Source: Diphasiastrum complanatum
Taxonomy: Eukaryota > Streptophyta > Lycopodiopsida > Lycopodiales > Lycopodiaceae
Direction: 5' to 3'
Length of the DNA stretch: 64,000 bases
Assembly: GCA_029204225.1 (NCBI GenBank)
Contig: CM055113.1
Coordinates: forward strand, 15,647,971 to 15,711,970
The notes beneath the pieces were generated by a model. The model did no database searches. It worked only from the letters and a program-made list of their open reading frames with translations, and was not told the DNA's origin. Made by a program: the position numbers and the translations under genes. Positions 1-11,193 of this stretch are shown here, in pieces. Position 1 is the stretch's first letter. Every line of letters starts with the position of its first letter.

Positions 1-114
1 GGTCTTCATTGTTGTCACCCTCCAGGTAAGTAGTGATGTGGTTGCGGTAGTGGTAGACTACGTTTTGCGGTTTTTAAGCTAACAATGCCTTGTGGGCGGA
101 AACCTTAAGTTTCT

Positions 115-1205
115 TCAGCTCCCTCTCAAAGCATGGTAGCTTTCACGATGTTTATCAAACATTGCTTTGTCAAGGGGCTTTGTAAGAATATCAGCCACCA
201 TGTGTTTGGTTGGAATGAACTCAGGTTTTAAACTTCCTTTCTCAACTAGATCCCTTATCAGGTGATACTTGATAGCAATGTGTTTCGTTTTGGAATGAAA
301 CATGGGATCCTTGTTAAGGTGTATGGCGGATGTGTTGTCCATATACAGAGTCAGTGGTTCATCACCTTTATCTCCCAGTTCATCGAGGAACTGGTCGAGC
401 CAAGTAAGCTCATTTTCCATCTTGGCTGCCACAACGTATTTCGCTTTGCAAGATGATTGTGCAGTTATTGTCTACTTCCTACTAATCCAGAGAATGGCGG
501 CATTTGCTATTATGGTGCAACCTCCCAAAACGCTCTTGGAGTCGTCCTTTATGGATGCCCAACTCGCATTGTTGTAAGACTTCATCTGGAATCCAACATC
601 TCTTGAGAAACAAAGACCATAGTCCTTTGTTTCTTTCAGGTATTGCAAGTTTCTTTTTGTAATCTTCCAATGTGTGGTGTGTGGGTCTTGGGTTAATGTT
701 GAACTAGCTCATTTGGAATACTACATAGGAGATGTTTGGCCGTGTGTTGTCTACCAAATACATTAATGAACCTATAAGCCTTCTATAAGGCATTTGCAGC
801 ATAGCTTCATGTTCTTCATTATTTCACAGATAGTCTTCATTAGTCAACATTGTGCCAAGAACCATTGGAGTATTCACTCCCTTGCAATCTATCATTTGGA
901 AGTCTTCTATTATCTTGTGAATGTATCTTGACTAGTGCAGAAATAATTTTACACCTTCAAGTTCTCTATCAATTGGTAAACCTAGGTAGCACCTTGCTTC
1001 ACCTAGATCTCATATCTCAGAGTGTTTCAAGTTATCATCCTTTCCTTGTGCAATGATAGTGTCCTTTCTTGACAGAATCAATGTATCATCGACGTAGACT
1101 CCAATAATAATGGTTTCACCATCCATTATTTTCACATAGACATTGCAATCAGCCTTTAAAGGCTGGAAGACTAAGGATCTGATTGCATGATCCTTCTTCT
1201 TATAC
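115..1205 (-). pseudogene. Ty1/Copia pol remnant (RT to RNase H), minus strand
   Basis: Reading right to left on the minus strand, the fragment starts in reverse transcriptase with the catalytic motif GVYVDDTLILS (about 1100-1070). It passes DLGEARCYLGLPIDRE, then RNase H pieces (ASWASIKDDSK, ILWISRKQTIT) and ends with MDNTSAIHLNKDPMFHSKTKH and the Copia C-terminal signature ADILTKPLDKAMF. Several stops and frame changes break it, so it is dead. Gag, protease, integrase and the first half of RT are missing. Its right end abuts a plus-strand RNase H fragment at about 1205. The part right of about 819 is shared with copy B. Confidence 0.85.
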
Positions 1206-1545
1206 CATGCACTCGCTACAATAACAAAGGAAGTGCTTTGGATCAAGAGGTTGCTAGTGGAGCGAAAGATAAACATGGAAGAGGATCTACCTATGATCAT
1301 GTGTGACAACATTTCAGCCCAAGCCCTTGCCAACAACCCGATATTCCATGCAAGGAGCAAACATATCAAAGTTGCACATCACTTCATGAGAGTGAAGCTC
1401 ATTGGAGGGGAAATCTACTTGGAGCACATTGACACTTCATCTTGTATTGCTGATATGCTCACCAAACCTTTGAGCAAAAGTTTCTTCATCAAGCATAGAG
1501 CCAATCTTGGAATAATACCAAGATCCATGTTCAAGTCAATATAGA
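1205..1545 (+). pseudogene. Copia RNase H C-terminal remnant, plus strand
   Basis: The translation carries TKEVLWIKRLL, CDNISAQALANNPIFHARSK and IADMLTKPLSKS, the end of Copia RNase H. It is close to the C-terminus of the long pol ORF at 21839-25003, so it belongs to the same family although in the opposite orientation. Only about 110 residues are left, with no RT or integrase. It joins head-on to the minus-strand RT remnant on its left. Copy B has the counterpart at about 40490-40790. Confidence 0.85.
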
Positions 1546-1639
1546 TTGTTTTTAGGAAGAGTGTTGAAATGGAAAAATAATCCATCTTGACTTTAGGCTT
1601 GCTATAAACTTTGTACCATGCAAGTATGTTGTTCATAAA

Positions 1640-2190
1640 TGCAAATGCCAGGTTTGGCCTAGATAGAACTCGAGATTGTGATGCAAGCTGGGCATCTATC
1701 AGAGATGACTCCAAGAGCATCTCAAGAGGATGCACCATAGCCACCAATGGAGCTATTATTTGGATCAACAGAAAGCAGCAATATCTTCCCAATCATCCTA
1801 TGAGGCAGAATGTGTTGCTGCAACCAAAATGGCTAATGAGCTGACATGGCTCAAACAATTTTTAGATGGATTGAGAGAGAGCAGCCATTGATCCTACACA
1901 TGGACAACACATCTGCTATACATATGACAAAGGATCCTATGTTTCACTCCAGACCGAAACACGTTGCCATCAAGTATCATTTGATCAGGGATCTAGTTGA
2001 AAGAAATGAGTTGCAGACCATCTTCATTCCAACCAAGCAGATGGTGGTCGACATCTTCACAAAGCCTTTAGATAAGACAATGTTTGAAAAATAGAGAGCT
2101 AGCCTGGGAATCACAAGACTACCGCTTTGAGAGGGAGCTGAAGAAACTTGAAGTTTCTATCCACAAAGCACTTCTAGCTTGTGACCCATT
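1640..2190 (+). pseudogene. Second Copia RNase H remnant, plus strand
   Basis: Plus-strand translation gives ASWASIRDDSKSISRGCT and IIWINRKQ, then after a frame change MDNTSAIHMTKDPMFHSRPK, YHLIRDLVERNE and FTKPLDKTMFEK. This is the last part of a Copia pol. It is the same family as the minus-strand remnant at 115-620, so the two form inverted arms about 1 kb apart. A stop follows FEK at about 2093, and a purine-rich stretch (gagagggagctgaagaaac) near 2130 could be its polypurine tract. It lies in the 2.8 kb missing from copy B. Confidence 0.8.
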
Positions 2191-2402
2191 ACCTATAGAA
2201 ATACACGTCAAACCTACACAGGTAGTGACCAACTCAACCGAAGTCCCTGACTCAACCAAAGTTATCGACAAACCCGAAGTGACCACCGCAAACCAAGAGC
2301 ATTTTGAGAAAATGCGAATCTAACTCTAAATTGACTTAGAATATGTTTTGGCCTACCATCGGCTTTTTCTCATTTCTCCGACAAATGCGGTACTTAGTAT
2401 AA
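2191..2402. other. Short non-coding spacer left of the LTR element
   Basis: There is no recognisable gene here. The last bases before the LTR element (ending tataagggaa) continue directly into gggaagctccctaag on the far side of that element at 6663. This segment is therefore the left half of the insertion's target, the terminal part of the AT-rich LTR-like repeat. Confidence 0.6.
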
Positions 2403-2407
2403 GGGAA
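2403..2407. repeat. Left target-site duplication GGGAA
   Basis: GGGAA directly precedes the TG that starts the left LTR. The same five bases directly follow the CA that ends the right LTR (6663-6667). Confidence 0.88.
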
Positions 2408-3430
2408 TGTAGCGCAGGCATCCCAAAGGGAGCCGGGAACCACGACTTAGCTTCCCAGCTTTCAACTATTGCCATTGAAACCCACTTGACATACAAGCAG
2501 CCAGCTCGCCAACAAAGATCAGACTTAACCGACTTGAAGTTTCGAGACCAACATTGAGATCCAACCTGGCGCCATGCTAGATCGGGGGTCCCGATGTGGG
2601 TGACTTCCCTCCGAGCCAACCGCCCAACATACATCAAGCTTAACCAACTCGAAGCTTCGTTATAAACGAGTAACATCCATTCCAAGCAAGCAGTCTGACT
2701 TACATCAGACTTAACCAACTGAAAGCTTCGTCACGAGCACTGGAAGCCAACCTGGCACCACGCCAGACTGGACAGCCATAAACAGGTAACCTCCACCCAA
2801 GCAAGCCATCCAACTTAGCCGACAGGTTACAGCCCGTTCCCCAAGAGCTTAACCCATTCACGTCCATACAAGGAACACTCAGAACCACAACCCGCGACAG
2901 ATAAAATCTCAGAAGGTTACATTTCAATTGTGTGACCGACCCTAGTCTCCGGGGCGTTGGCATGCCAAGGCGAGTACCAGGACAACATTCCAACAAGGGA
3001 GGCTGAGACTTGGTTGGAGCTCTCCTTGAGTCGCAACCCGCATTCCCCTATAGTATTGGTGGGATTCGCCACCTCCCCTCATACCAAGTACTCTACCCAG
3101 GCTGGTAAAGCACGTTTCTTCTCTCTAGGATTTTCTCTCTCTAGAAAGTCATTTTCTCTCTCTAGAACTTATTAATCCCCAGGCTTCCTTTAATCATGCC
3201 TAGATCGTGTGAGGTGATTGCACATCAATCTGAGCTCTCTAGACTTCGCTAGAACCAATAAAAGATTTTCAGCCATAGGAACTTGGCGCCGGCTGGATCC
3301 TGGTCACAGTGGCGTCGGGAGCGGCACTGGCGTCGGTGGCGCCGGGAGCAACAAGGGCGCTACTAGCGCCGGGGACAATGCTGGCGCCAGTGGCACCGGA
3401 AGTAAAGCTTGTAAAGGTAGCTTTACAACA
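2408..3430 (-). repeat. 3' LTR of the non-autonomous element
   Basis: The 1023-bp copy matches 5680-6662 along its length, with scattered substitutions. It carries an expanded GGCGCC/GGCGTCGG-rich segment (about 3290-3400) that is much shorter in the other LTR. Near its end is the perfect inverted repeat GTAAAGCT...AGCTTTAC, also present in the other copies. Confidence 0.88.
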
Positions 3431-3444
3431 TCCACCCCACTTTT
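3431..3444 (-). other. Polypurine tract of the non-autonomous element
   Basis: On the minus strand this reads AAAAGTGGGGTGGA, immediately before the TGTTGTAAAGC that starts the 3' LTR. This is the expected place for the plus-strand primer of an LTR retrotransposon. Confidence 0.75.
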
Positions 3445-5665
3445 ATAAAATCTGATGTCCTCATCAGATGTCAGATTAAAGTAAAGGTGTCTCCCAATGA
3501 AAATAACTATACATTTAATCTACTTGGCACAGTACTCAATTTACTGGCCACTTTTTATTAACATTAAAGCTGGCACACCACAAGTCGGAGGCTCAGCTCT
3601 TTGTACTGAAAAATTACATAACTTGAAAATATCTCTTTGTCTGGGAAAAGCGTAGATTTTATATCGCTTACGTAAAACCCAAGAACCTTATTAACTGGTG
3701 ACAGAGGCCTTTCTGTGAAATGTTCGCCCTGTCGCTTCTGACTTTTGACTTTGGAACTTCTTTGAGCTCCTGATTTGTCCTTGATGCACTTTGTGTTGAG
3801 CTCCCTGAGCTCCAGATTTGATCAGTTCCGCACAGGTATCAAGGCTCTCTGAGCCAAAGGATTTATCGTTTAATTGCCCACTTTATGGTCCACTCCGTGC
3901 CTTGTTGCTTCTGCACCTTGATTTCTCTCCTTGTTCCAGTCTGATCTTGATACTTTTCATTTTTGGTTCTTTGAAGTAGGCAAAGATTGAGGACTCTACA
4001 ATGCACCTCTCATTTAGCTTGAAGTAGTTGTCTTTGAATTCAATCCAAAAGTAACCATTGACCTCATGGAGAGCCAAGGGGTCGCACCAGTTTGATTCGC
4101 ATACGAACTATCTCTTCGCGTTCATTTGAAGTGCCATGTCTGTCGTGCAAAACTTGACTTTCACAATTCCAATACTGGTCAGTTGCCTCACAGACAAAAC
4201 AAGAAGTGTACATCTAGCTTGGCTTCAAGTAGCTCTCTTTGAATCAGACACATGCACCCAGAGTTTGCACTAGTCCGATCTCAACTCGAACTATCCCTTA
4301 GCGTCCGTTCGAAGTACCAAGTCTCTCATGCAAGACTCAACTTTCACAGTTCCTTCATTGATCAGCTGTCTTACACGTAACATAAGTCAGCGTACTCATT
4401 ATGTCTCCTCATCATTGCTGGTCCAGAGAAAGCCTATAACAAACTTTCCTTTCCACAACAAAAACTTGTCAACTTATTAGGTCCAAAGTTCGCCAGTATC
4501 CTCATGTGAGTATGGCTAGGTCACCTTGAATTTTCCCACATTTTGATCAACTTTTCATTCAAAATTTGCCCCAAGAGAGGGGTGTGTGTGATAGTTCCCC
4601 TCCACTTATAAAAACAGTTGATCGGACTTAGAGTAGAGTTCTCAGACAAAAAGCCTTTGCAACCCTTTGCAAACTTAGGATTATGGCTCGATCCAACTTG
4701 TTGCCAATCTATGAAGAGGATCCTAGTCTTTTTCCCTTTGAGAAAAAACCCAACTGATACTGGATATCACCCATGCTCAGTGAGTTTCAGTTCCGAAGGT
4801 AGCCATCCCAAATGAAGACCAACTACTCCGTAGAAGATCTCCCTTGAAATTGCTCTTTCCAACTTTTGACTTCCTACTTGCGTCAGGTGGGCATCGTCGC
4901 AAATGAAACTCACCCAAGAAACAGGCTAGCCATCCATCCTTTGCAAACATCCAGTCGTTTCGTTGTCGTTCACGTGCGAGTACTTGAACTGCAAATCCGC
5001 CCCACAGATTCTATAGTCCTCTTTGTTTGATGGTGTCAGCCTTCAAAAGAAAGGTTCCTTCTCGAGCCATCAGCTCCTTGTATCACAAGCAATCATGCAA
5101 ACCAGACAAAGCACGAGTACTAAGACTCACCACGAATACATGCAAGCAAGACACTCAGGCAGGTTTACTAACAAGTAACAAAGACAAGGTCCCCCTTTGA
5201 GATGGTCATGCCAACGGACCTTTGCCTGGCCGCACCCATACAAATCGATCACAGAATCAGCCCACATAGGACACCCCTCCAACTATCCGTGCTTTCACCA
5301 TTAAGCAGCACATTGCTATCTCGCACCGACAGCTAACCACCCGTGCTTTACACCCGAATTCGAGCAGCATCTCTATATCAATGTTAACTTGTACAGTTTG
5401 AATATGTCGCTCCGCACCCAACAAGGCACAAACACTGCCTCATCTGTCCTTCGTGTAGATAGCGCCAGGCCCGAACCGCGAGAACTGAACTTGCTTACAC
5501 CTCAAGGGCAGCACCTTGACTCATCAAGTCCCCCGTTCTGTCGACCACCCCGACCGTGGACGCACCCGCGCTTACACTGTGGGCAGCACCTTGCACAACA
5601 GTTGTCTTGATGAACCCCAAACAGTGGCCATTTCCATGAGATCCGCATAGCTGACCGGCCAGTCG
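3445..5665 (-). other. Non-coding interior of the LTR element
   Basis: Short ORFs occur on both strands, but none shows retroviral motifs. A diverged tandem duplication sits at about 4010-4400. A run at 5290-5600 repeats a motif of the type gtgctttacacc...gcagcacc about four times at irregular spacing. Copy B keeps only the part from about 4318 rightward, at 40791-42238. Confidence 0.7.
4010..4400. repeat. Diverged tandem duplication, about 200-bp unit
   Basis: Two adjacent segments share matching landmarks in the same order: gaagtagttgtctttgaat versus caagtagctctctttgaat, then cgaactatc, gttc-gaagt, acttgactttcaca and a motif like tggtcagttgcc. Similarity is moderate, so this is an old duplication in the interior of the LTR element. 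Copy B retains only the end of the second unit. Confidence 0.65.
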
Positions 5666-5677
5666 GCTCTGATACCA
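5666..5677 (-). other. Primer-binding site (tRNA-Met type)
   Basis: The minus strand reads TGGTATCAGAGC, the usual initiator-tRNA complement of plant retrotransposons, two bases inside the 5' LTR. It fixes the element's orientation. Copy B keeps the same site at about 42225-42236. Confidence 0.85.
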
Positions 5678-5679
5678 CA

Positions 5680-6662
5680 TGTAGCGCAGGCATCCCAAAG
5701 GGTGCCGGGAACCACGACTTAGCTTCCCAGCCTTCAACCCTTGCCATCCAAACCCACTTGACATACAAGCAGCCAACTCGCCAACAAAGATCAGACTTAA
5801 CCAACTTGAAGTTTTGAGACTAACATTGAGATCAAACTTGGCGCCATGCCAGATCGGGGGTCCCGATGTGGGTGACTTCCCTCCGAGCCAACCACCCGAC
5901 ATACATCAAACTTAACCAACTCGAAGCTTTGTTACAAACGAGTAACATCCATTCCAAGCAAGCGGTCTGACTTACATCAAACTTAACCAACTGAAAGCTT
6001 CGTCATGAGCGCTGGAAGCCAACCTGGCGCCACGTCAGACTGGACAGCCATAAACGGATAACTTTCACCCAAGCAAGTCATCCAATTCAACCGACAAGTT
6101 AGAGCCCGTTCCCCAAGAGCTTAACCCATTCACGTTCATACAAGAAACACTCAGAACCACAAGCCACAACAGATAAAATTTGAGAAGGTTATATTTCAAG
6201 TGTGTGACCGACCCTAGTCTCCGGGGCGCTGGCATGCCAAGGCGAGTGCCAGGACAACATTCTAGCAAGGGAGGCTGAGACTTGGTTGGAGCTCGCCCTG
6301 AGTCGCAACCCGCATTCCCTTATAGTATTGGTGGGATTCGCCACCTCCCCTCATACCAAGTACTCTACCCAGGCTGGTAAAGCACGTTTTCTATCTCTAG
6401 GATTTTCTCTCTAGAAAGTCATTTTCTCTCTCTAGAATTTATTGATCCCCAGGCTTCCTTTAATCATGCCTAGATCGTGTGAGGTGATTACACATCGATC
6501 TGAGCTCTCTGGACTTCACTAGAACCGATCAAAGATTTTCAGCCATAGGAACTTGGCGCTGGCTGGATGTTGGTCACAGAGGCGCCGGCGCTACTGGCGT
6601 CAGGGACAATGCTTATTGCCATTGGCGCCAGAAGTAAAGCTTGTAAAGGTAGCTTTACAACA
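5680..6662 (-). repeat. 5' LTR of the non-autonomous element
   Basis: This 983-bp LTR has TG/CA ends on the plus strand and is followed by the TSD. It is nearly identical to copy B 42239-43908 once the solo-LTR insertion in B is set aside. CT-rich ctctctagaa motifs occur near 6400-6450. Confidence 0.88.
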
Positions 6663-6667
6663 GGGAA
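6663..6667. repeat. Right target-site duplication GGGAA
   Basis: It matches 2403-2407. Removing the element and one copy rejoins tataagggaagctccc, the arrangement seen uninterrupted (reverse strand) at about 38580-38597. Confidence 0.88.
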
Positions 6668-7165
6668 GCTCCCTAAGATCTTGCTTACAAGATAAACCAC
6701 AATGGAAAACACACCAGGGAACAACCACCCAACCAAGTAGAAGCAACCAATCAACTCTAAAAGCTTTACCCCCAAGCCAAGGAATAAGAAGCATGAATGT
6801 AGAGTGAAACTCTGGCAATGAATCAATGATCACAATGAGGATTAGGACGAGTTTGGCCTCAATATATAGAGCCAAAAGCAACCTGGGCACATAGCCATGC
6901 ATAGCCCTAAGTTCACCTAGAATAGAGTCCTAAGCATGGACCACCTATTCATAGAATTGCTATTGATAACTCTACACATGGATACACTATCTCATACCTT
7001 ATCTAAACTCCATTTAGTGTGTTCTGGGCCTCACAAGGATATTAGTTACTTTTGGGTCACATCCAGTATGATGTGGCAAAACTACCAGCTTGATTTACTG
7101 GAGTACCGTGTATCCAAGGCTAGGAGTATACTGAATCCTACTTACTGGCCATGGACGTAATATTC
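6663..7165 (-). repeat. Terminal segment of the AT-rich LTR-like repeat, with a TATA box
   Basis: About 500 bp here is the reverse complement of 38090-38597. On the minus strand it has a TATA-like box (ctatatattg, about 6857-6866), then about 190 bp to the insertion point. In the uninterrupted plus-strand copy a PBS-like TGGTATC follows. That layout fits the R-U5 part of an LTR. The ORFs in this stretch are conserved only because the repeat is. Confidence 0.7.
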
Positions 7166-9420
7166 TTCTCTCCTTATACTGCTTCTATCCTTAAAAGCCC
7201 TCTAAACATGAAAGAATAATAGGAACAGTTCTTTTAACTTTAAATATCAACCTAGAAAATCATTATCCTTAGTCAAACTTTCACATCAAACAAGTACTCA
7301 TAGATAATCCTATTTTTCAAATGATAATCTCTACACTGGAGTACAACTCAGATTTGACAATTACACTAAGTGATAGTTTTTTCCATCTAGGTTATATTCA
7401 CCATAAGTTAGTAACATCACTTTAATATAAAACACTTACATGAAACACTAGGTGAAATAACCTAACTTAAGATATTGAAGTTAAAGAAATAATAAAACAA
7501 TTACAATTACAGTCTGAAATTATTCACCACTCTGGCACATAATTCATAAGCTTCGAAGTACAAATATCCTTAGAATCCAATTTCTAATATATGATGATTT
7601 ATTTATCTAGAATCTCTAGGAGAATCATTAAGATATAGAATGATTAAAACTCTAACTCTGAGTATCCCATATACTCTTTTGAATTAAATGCTACTGTTTC
7701 TAACACCAAATGCAAGAAAAATAAAATTCATTCACCTTAATAGACTTGTTTGTCTCCTATGATAACTGGAGATCCAATCAGATAAAAAATTGTACTCAAG
7801 CATTTACAGACCATAAACTGTAGCAGAATAACATCCACTAGATTAATTAAATTCTCCACAAATAAAATACTTATCTTGTGAGAATATATGTGAGATCCAT
7901 AGGTTCTCAAATAAAATACTGGAGTAGAGAGATTCAAAACACTGATCTGAATTCTTACTCAAATAATAGATCCAGAATTAATCATCACACGTAAGAATCT
8001 TCACAATTTCATATAATCCTCTGATGATCTGTCGATCATAAATATTTAGATTCGTATGATTCATCAATCACAATTTTCTGGAATCAAAATCATACTTAAT
8101 CATTTACAAGATACTGGAGTATATGTTCCACATAACTCAGGAAAAGTAATAATCATTCCAAAATCTTTCTCAAAAAGAAAATACTAGATTTTAGGAAAAC
8201 TCTCCAATCAGGATTCTTTAACTAAAATGCGAGATATTGAAGTTCTATGAATCACTGGTAATTAAAGACAAAAAGCATACCAAATGACAATCATCTTCAA
8301 CTACAAAAACTTTAGATTACAATCCAAAATCACACCTAGATATCCAAAGTCCTGTTGAATATCAATTCGGTTGTTATTCTTAGATTCATTATCCAATTGA
8401 GCTCTCTAGGATACAATCACTAATGAGCTGAGTCCCTTCCTTAACTAAGGAATACTCAGTCCCAAGAATACTTTATATCCAATGCATATAATTTCAACTG
8501 ATGAACCCAAATGATTCACTAATCATGCGTCTTACAAGCAATATAATCAAACCCATCACTTTCTGATTAATCCACATCACACTGATCGTTTTACCAATAA
8601 CTTCATCCTGGAGTATTCAACTACTCAAGTTAATTGCCAATGATTCAGAAATTTCAAATGTCTAGGTGAAAAACTAGTATAACACCACATTTAGATCCTT
8701 ACCCAAATCATTTATAAGTTAATCCATAAATCTTCTATACAAGGATTTGTTAACTCTGCAAGTATCTGTCAAAACAATACTTGATCATATGTCTATGTTT
8801 GTTGACTAGGTTAAGTGCACCAAATAACTCTAGTAATCATGAATACACAGTAGATTCATACAAGATTAATTGTGCACATACGTGAATAATCTCACTATGA
8901 CCTAGTACATAAACACATTCTTATCTGGCAGATTCCTCCAGAACCCACATATGTTACTCACATATCTCACTGAGATCTTGTAACTCAGCTACAAAATATT
9001 TTCTATTTCTCATGAGTAAATAACATATCCGGAAAATCTCTGAGAAGAATAAAATTCACTCTCAATAGTTTTCCAATCCAATTTCTTTTAATAGCATAAT
9101 TTCTCCTACTAATCAACCCCTCACCGATCCTAGTACAAAAACTAAGATTAGGTTGATCCAATACAGAACTCTCAGACTTAAATTCTAATCAAACTTACTT
9201 CTATTCCAATTAAAATGGACTAGTAACCTTTGACCTTTTACTGTACTACTTATAGATAATGATTCAAATTCCAAATCTGTTTCAATTCCAGATTGTCCAC
9301 ACAATCCCTAGAAATTTTCTCATATTTCGAAAAGTTGCAGTTTCAGACCACATCTCATTTCTATACCATAGTTGGTTCTTTCTCGAAAACTACACAAACC
9401 ATAGATTCCCAAATAGAATT
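7166..9420 (-). repeat. AT-rich LTR-like repeat body
   Basis: About 2.2 kb of AT-rich DNA has no credible coding sequence. Copy B repeats it at 44404-46735. Diverged relatives lie at 25285-27090 (same orientation), and at 61050-62520 and 39918-40104 (inverted). Shared landmarks include gatcataaatatttaga, agatactggagtatatg, aaatgtctaggtg and catatgttactcacat. I take it as the upstream part of a long LTR or a related non-coding repeat; the 5' end is not defined. Confidence 0.65.
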
Positions 9421-9587
9421 TAATCTGTGTCTCGGAAAATGTCACGCTCTGCTCACAAAAAATGTCACGCTTTTGCAAAGGCAAAAGCTAAAAAACGTCG
9501 TTTGAAAAAAAATGGTGAAAAAAATAATGCATCCAAGCCATTTTTTTTCTTTTGGACGCGTGTTTCAAATTTTTTTCTCTCCACCTG

Positions 9588-9591
<4 letters not shown>

Positions 9592-9659
<68 letters not shown>
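9592..9659. repeat. (CT)n microsatellite, about 68 bp
   Basis: An almost pure CT tract. The counterpart in copy B (46996-47169) is about 174 bp. Long Ser-Leu reading frames across it are artefacts of the repeat. Confidence 0.95.
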
Positions 9660-9662
<3 letters not shown>

Positions 9663-9937
9663 GCTGTCATCTCCATCTTCTTCTTCTCTCCTCCTTCCAA
9701 AATCTCTCTCTCGCTCTCTCTCCCTCCTACACTGCCATCTCCATCTCTATTTTCTTCTTCTCTGTCTGTCCCCCCTTCTTTCCCTGCTACGTTGCCGTCT
9801 CCATCTTCTTCTTCTTCTCTGTCTGTCCGTCCCCCTTCTTTGACCATGTTCTTTTGGAAGTACCTGAAATCTATTGTCCACGTTTCTGGACAGTATGTTA
9901 ATATTCCTTTTTTGAGTGGGTTTTTGTGCAAGCAAAC

Positions 9938-10359
9938 ATGCCCAGAGATAATTTGCATTATGGTGGTGTAGAGAACCGGGACACACAATGCTTATAGTTA
10001 CTACTTTCATATGGCTTCAGTAGAGGGTCTTTTGTGACGGGGTGATGGAAATGACAGGCCTTTTTATGGTCGTTTCTTTGGTTTTCCTTGTGAGTTGATT
10101 CATCCTGTTGTGATGGCGGATTGTTATTCATGAAGTTAAAAAAAACGAAAAAAATAGTTTGTGAAATATATAAATATTCAAGTCAAGTTGTTTCAAACAG
10201 TTCAGCTCATCTTTGTTGACATTTTCAGGTGCTGATGTTGTAGGTTTTTTCGAAAATTCTGATTTGGAGTTATTGACACGATGGTATCAGCTAGGAGCTT
10301 TTTATCCTTTTTTCCGTGCTCATGCTCATCTTGATACCAAGCGGCGCGAGCCTTGGCTG
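9938..10359 (+). pseudogene. Captured glucosidase II alpha (GH31) fragment, copy A
   Basis: The first exon piece reads PRDNLHYGGVENRDT, then a 2-base deletion in an ACACAC run shifts the frame before HNAYSYYFHMASVEG. The exon is cut off near 10062 by a deletion of about 215 bp that copy B retains. The second exon (10229-10359, 131 bp) follows an AG acceptor and reads [20 protein letters not shown], then [20 protein letters not shown], with GT after the last codon. Those motifs are diagnostic of glycoside hydrolase 31, the catalytic subunit of the ER glucosidase that trims N-glycans. Upstream and downstream exons are absent, so this is a dead captured fragment. Confidence 0.85.
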
Positions 10360-10580
10360 GTTGAATTAGTTTCAGCACTTTTCTAATAATCTTGAAGGGA
10401 CTACTGAGTGAATGATTTTGACATAGAGTCTGTGTCAGATTTCCACAGGTCAATCTAATGCATTGAAGCCTACGGACGTTGTAGGTGGGACTGATTTCTG
10501 TTCGACCTCTTGTGCTTTTGAACAGTCAACTAGCTAGCTTAGAATGGTTGTTGTGGCAGTAGCCAAGATCATGTAGACAC

Positions 10581-10774
<194 letters not shown>

Positions 10775-11029
10775 TGCATATAGCAGGCCTCTCTCTCCAT
10801 CGCAGTTGAAATCCGCTAGGCAGCAAACAACATTCTACAGATCCAGAGCAATTCTGGTTTGTGAGATATTCAATTGCTCAATTTTCGTGTAATTGATACT
10901 TTTTTTTTTTAAAGCAGATATTTTGTAATGGGTGCTTTAATATGACTGTTTTTTAATTTGATTTTAGCATATTCCATTGAATACTATAAGTGCTTTGCTG
11001 AATGAGATGAGATTTGGTTATACTTTGGG

Positions 11030-11193
11030 ACACCTTTCCAATCCGTTCTTCGGTACGATCACCAAAAGTTTTTGAAGCTACGCTACCAGAAGGATTTGAA
11101 GATGAGGATGTTTTTGAAGAAGAAGATCTGCAGGCCATTCTTCAAGCCAAATCATCGCAACCTGCTGGACCTTCTGCAACATTACCTTCTTAA
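11030..11193 (+). pseudogene. Coding-like acidic fragment, unrecognised, copy A only
   Basis: One frame stays open for 54 codons and has the composition of a real C-terminus: RSPKVFEATLPEGFEDEDVF then EEEDLQAILQAKSSQ, ending in TAA at 11191-11193. It is absent from copy B, where flanking sequence is joined directly at about 48598. I do not recognise the parent gene. It lies between the GH31 and UGT-like fragments, so it may be another captured exon. Confidence 0.4.

Larger units (their letters stand above)
2408..6662 (-). mobile_element. Non-autonomous LTR retrotransposon, complete, minus orientation
   Basis: Two related LTRs of about 1 kb (2408-3430 and 5680-6662) flank 2.2 kb of internal DNA. 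Both LTRs begin TGTAG and end AACA on the plus strand, and a 5-bp TSD GGGAA lies outside them. Orientation is minus: a tRNA-Met-type primer-binding site TGGTATCAGAGC lies inside the right LTR, and a polypurine tract AAAAGTGGGGTGGA abuts the left LTR. I find no gag, protease, integrase or RT in the interior, so it would depend on another element's enzymes (LARD-like). It is inserted into the end of the AT-rich LTR-like repeat. Copy B keeps only the right LTR and half the interior. Confidence 0.88.

Noticed and set aside
6539-6826. Minus-strand 95-residue ORF conserved in three copies
   Set aside because: Conservation follows from the LTR repeats it spans; the frame crosses the LTR/TSD boundary of the inserted element, so it cannot be an ancestral gene.
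9427-9971. Long Ser-Leu ORFs across the CT tract in copy A (and 46741-47485 in B)
   Set aside because: All three frames stay open because CT repeats contain no stop. The flanking codons show no domain and lengths differ between copies with repeat length.
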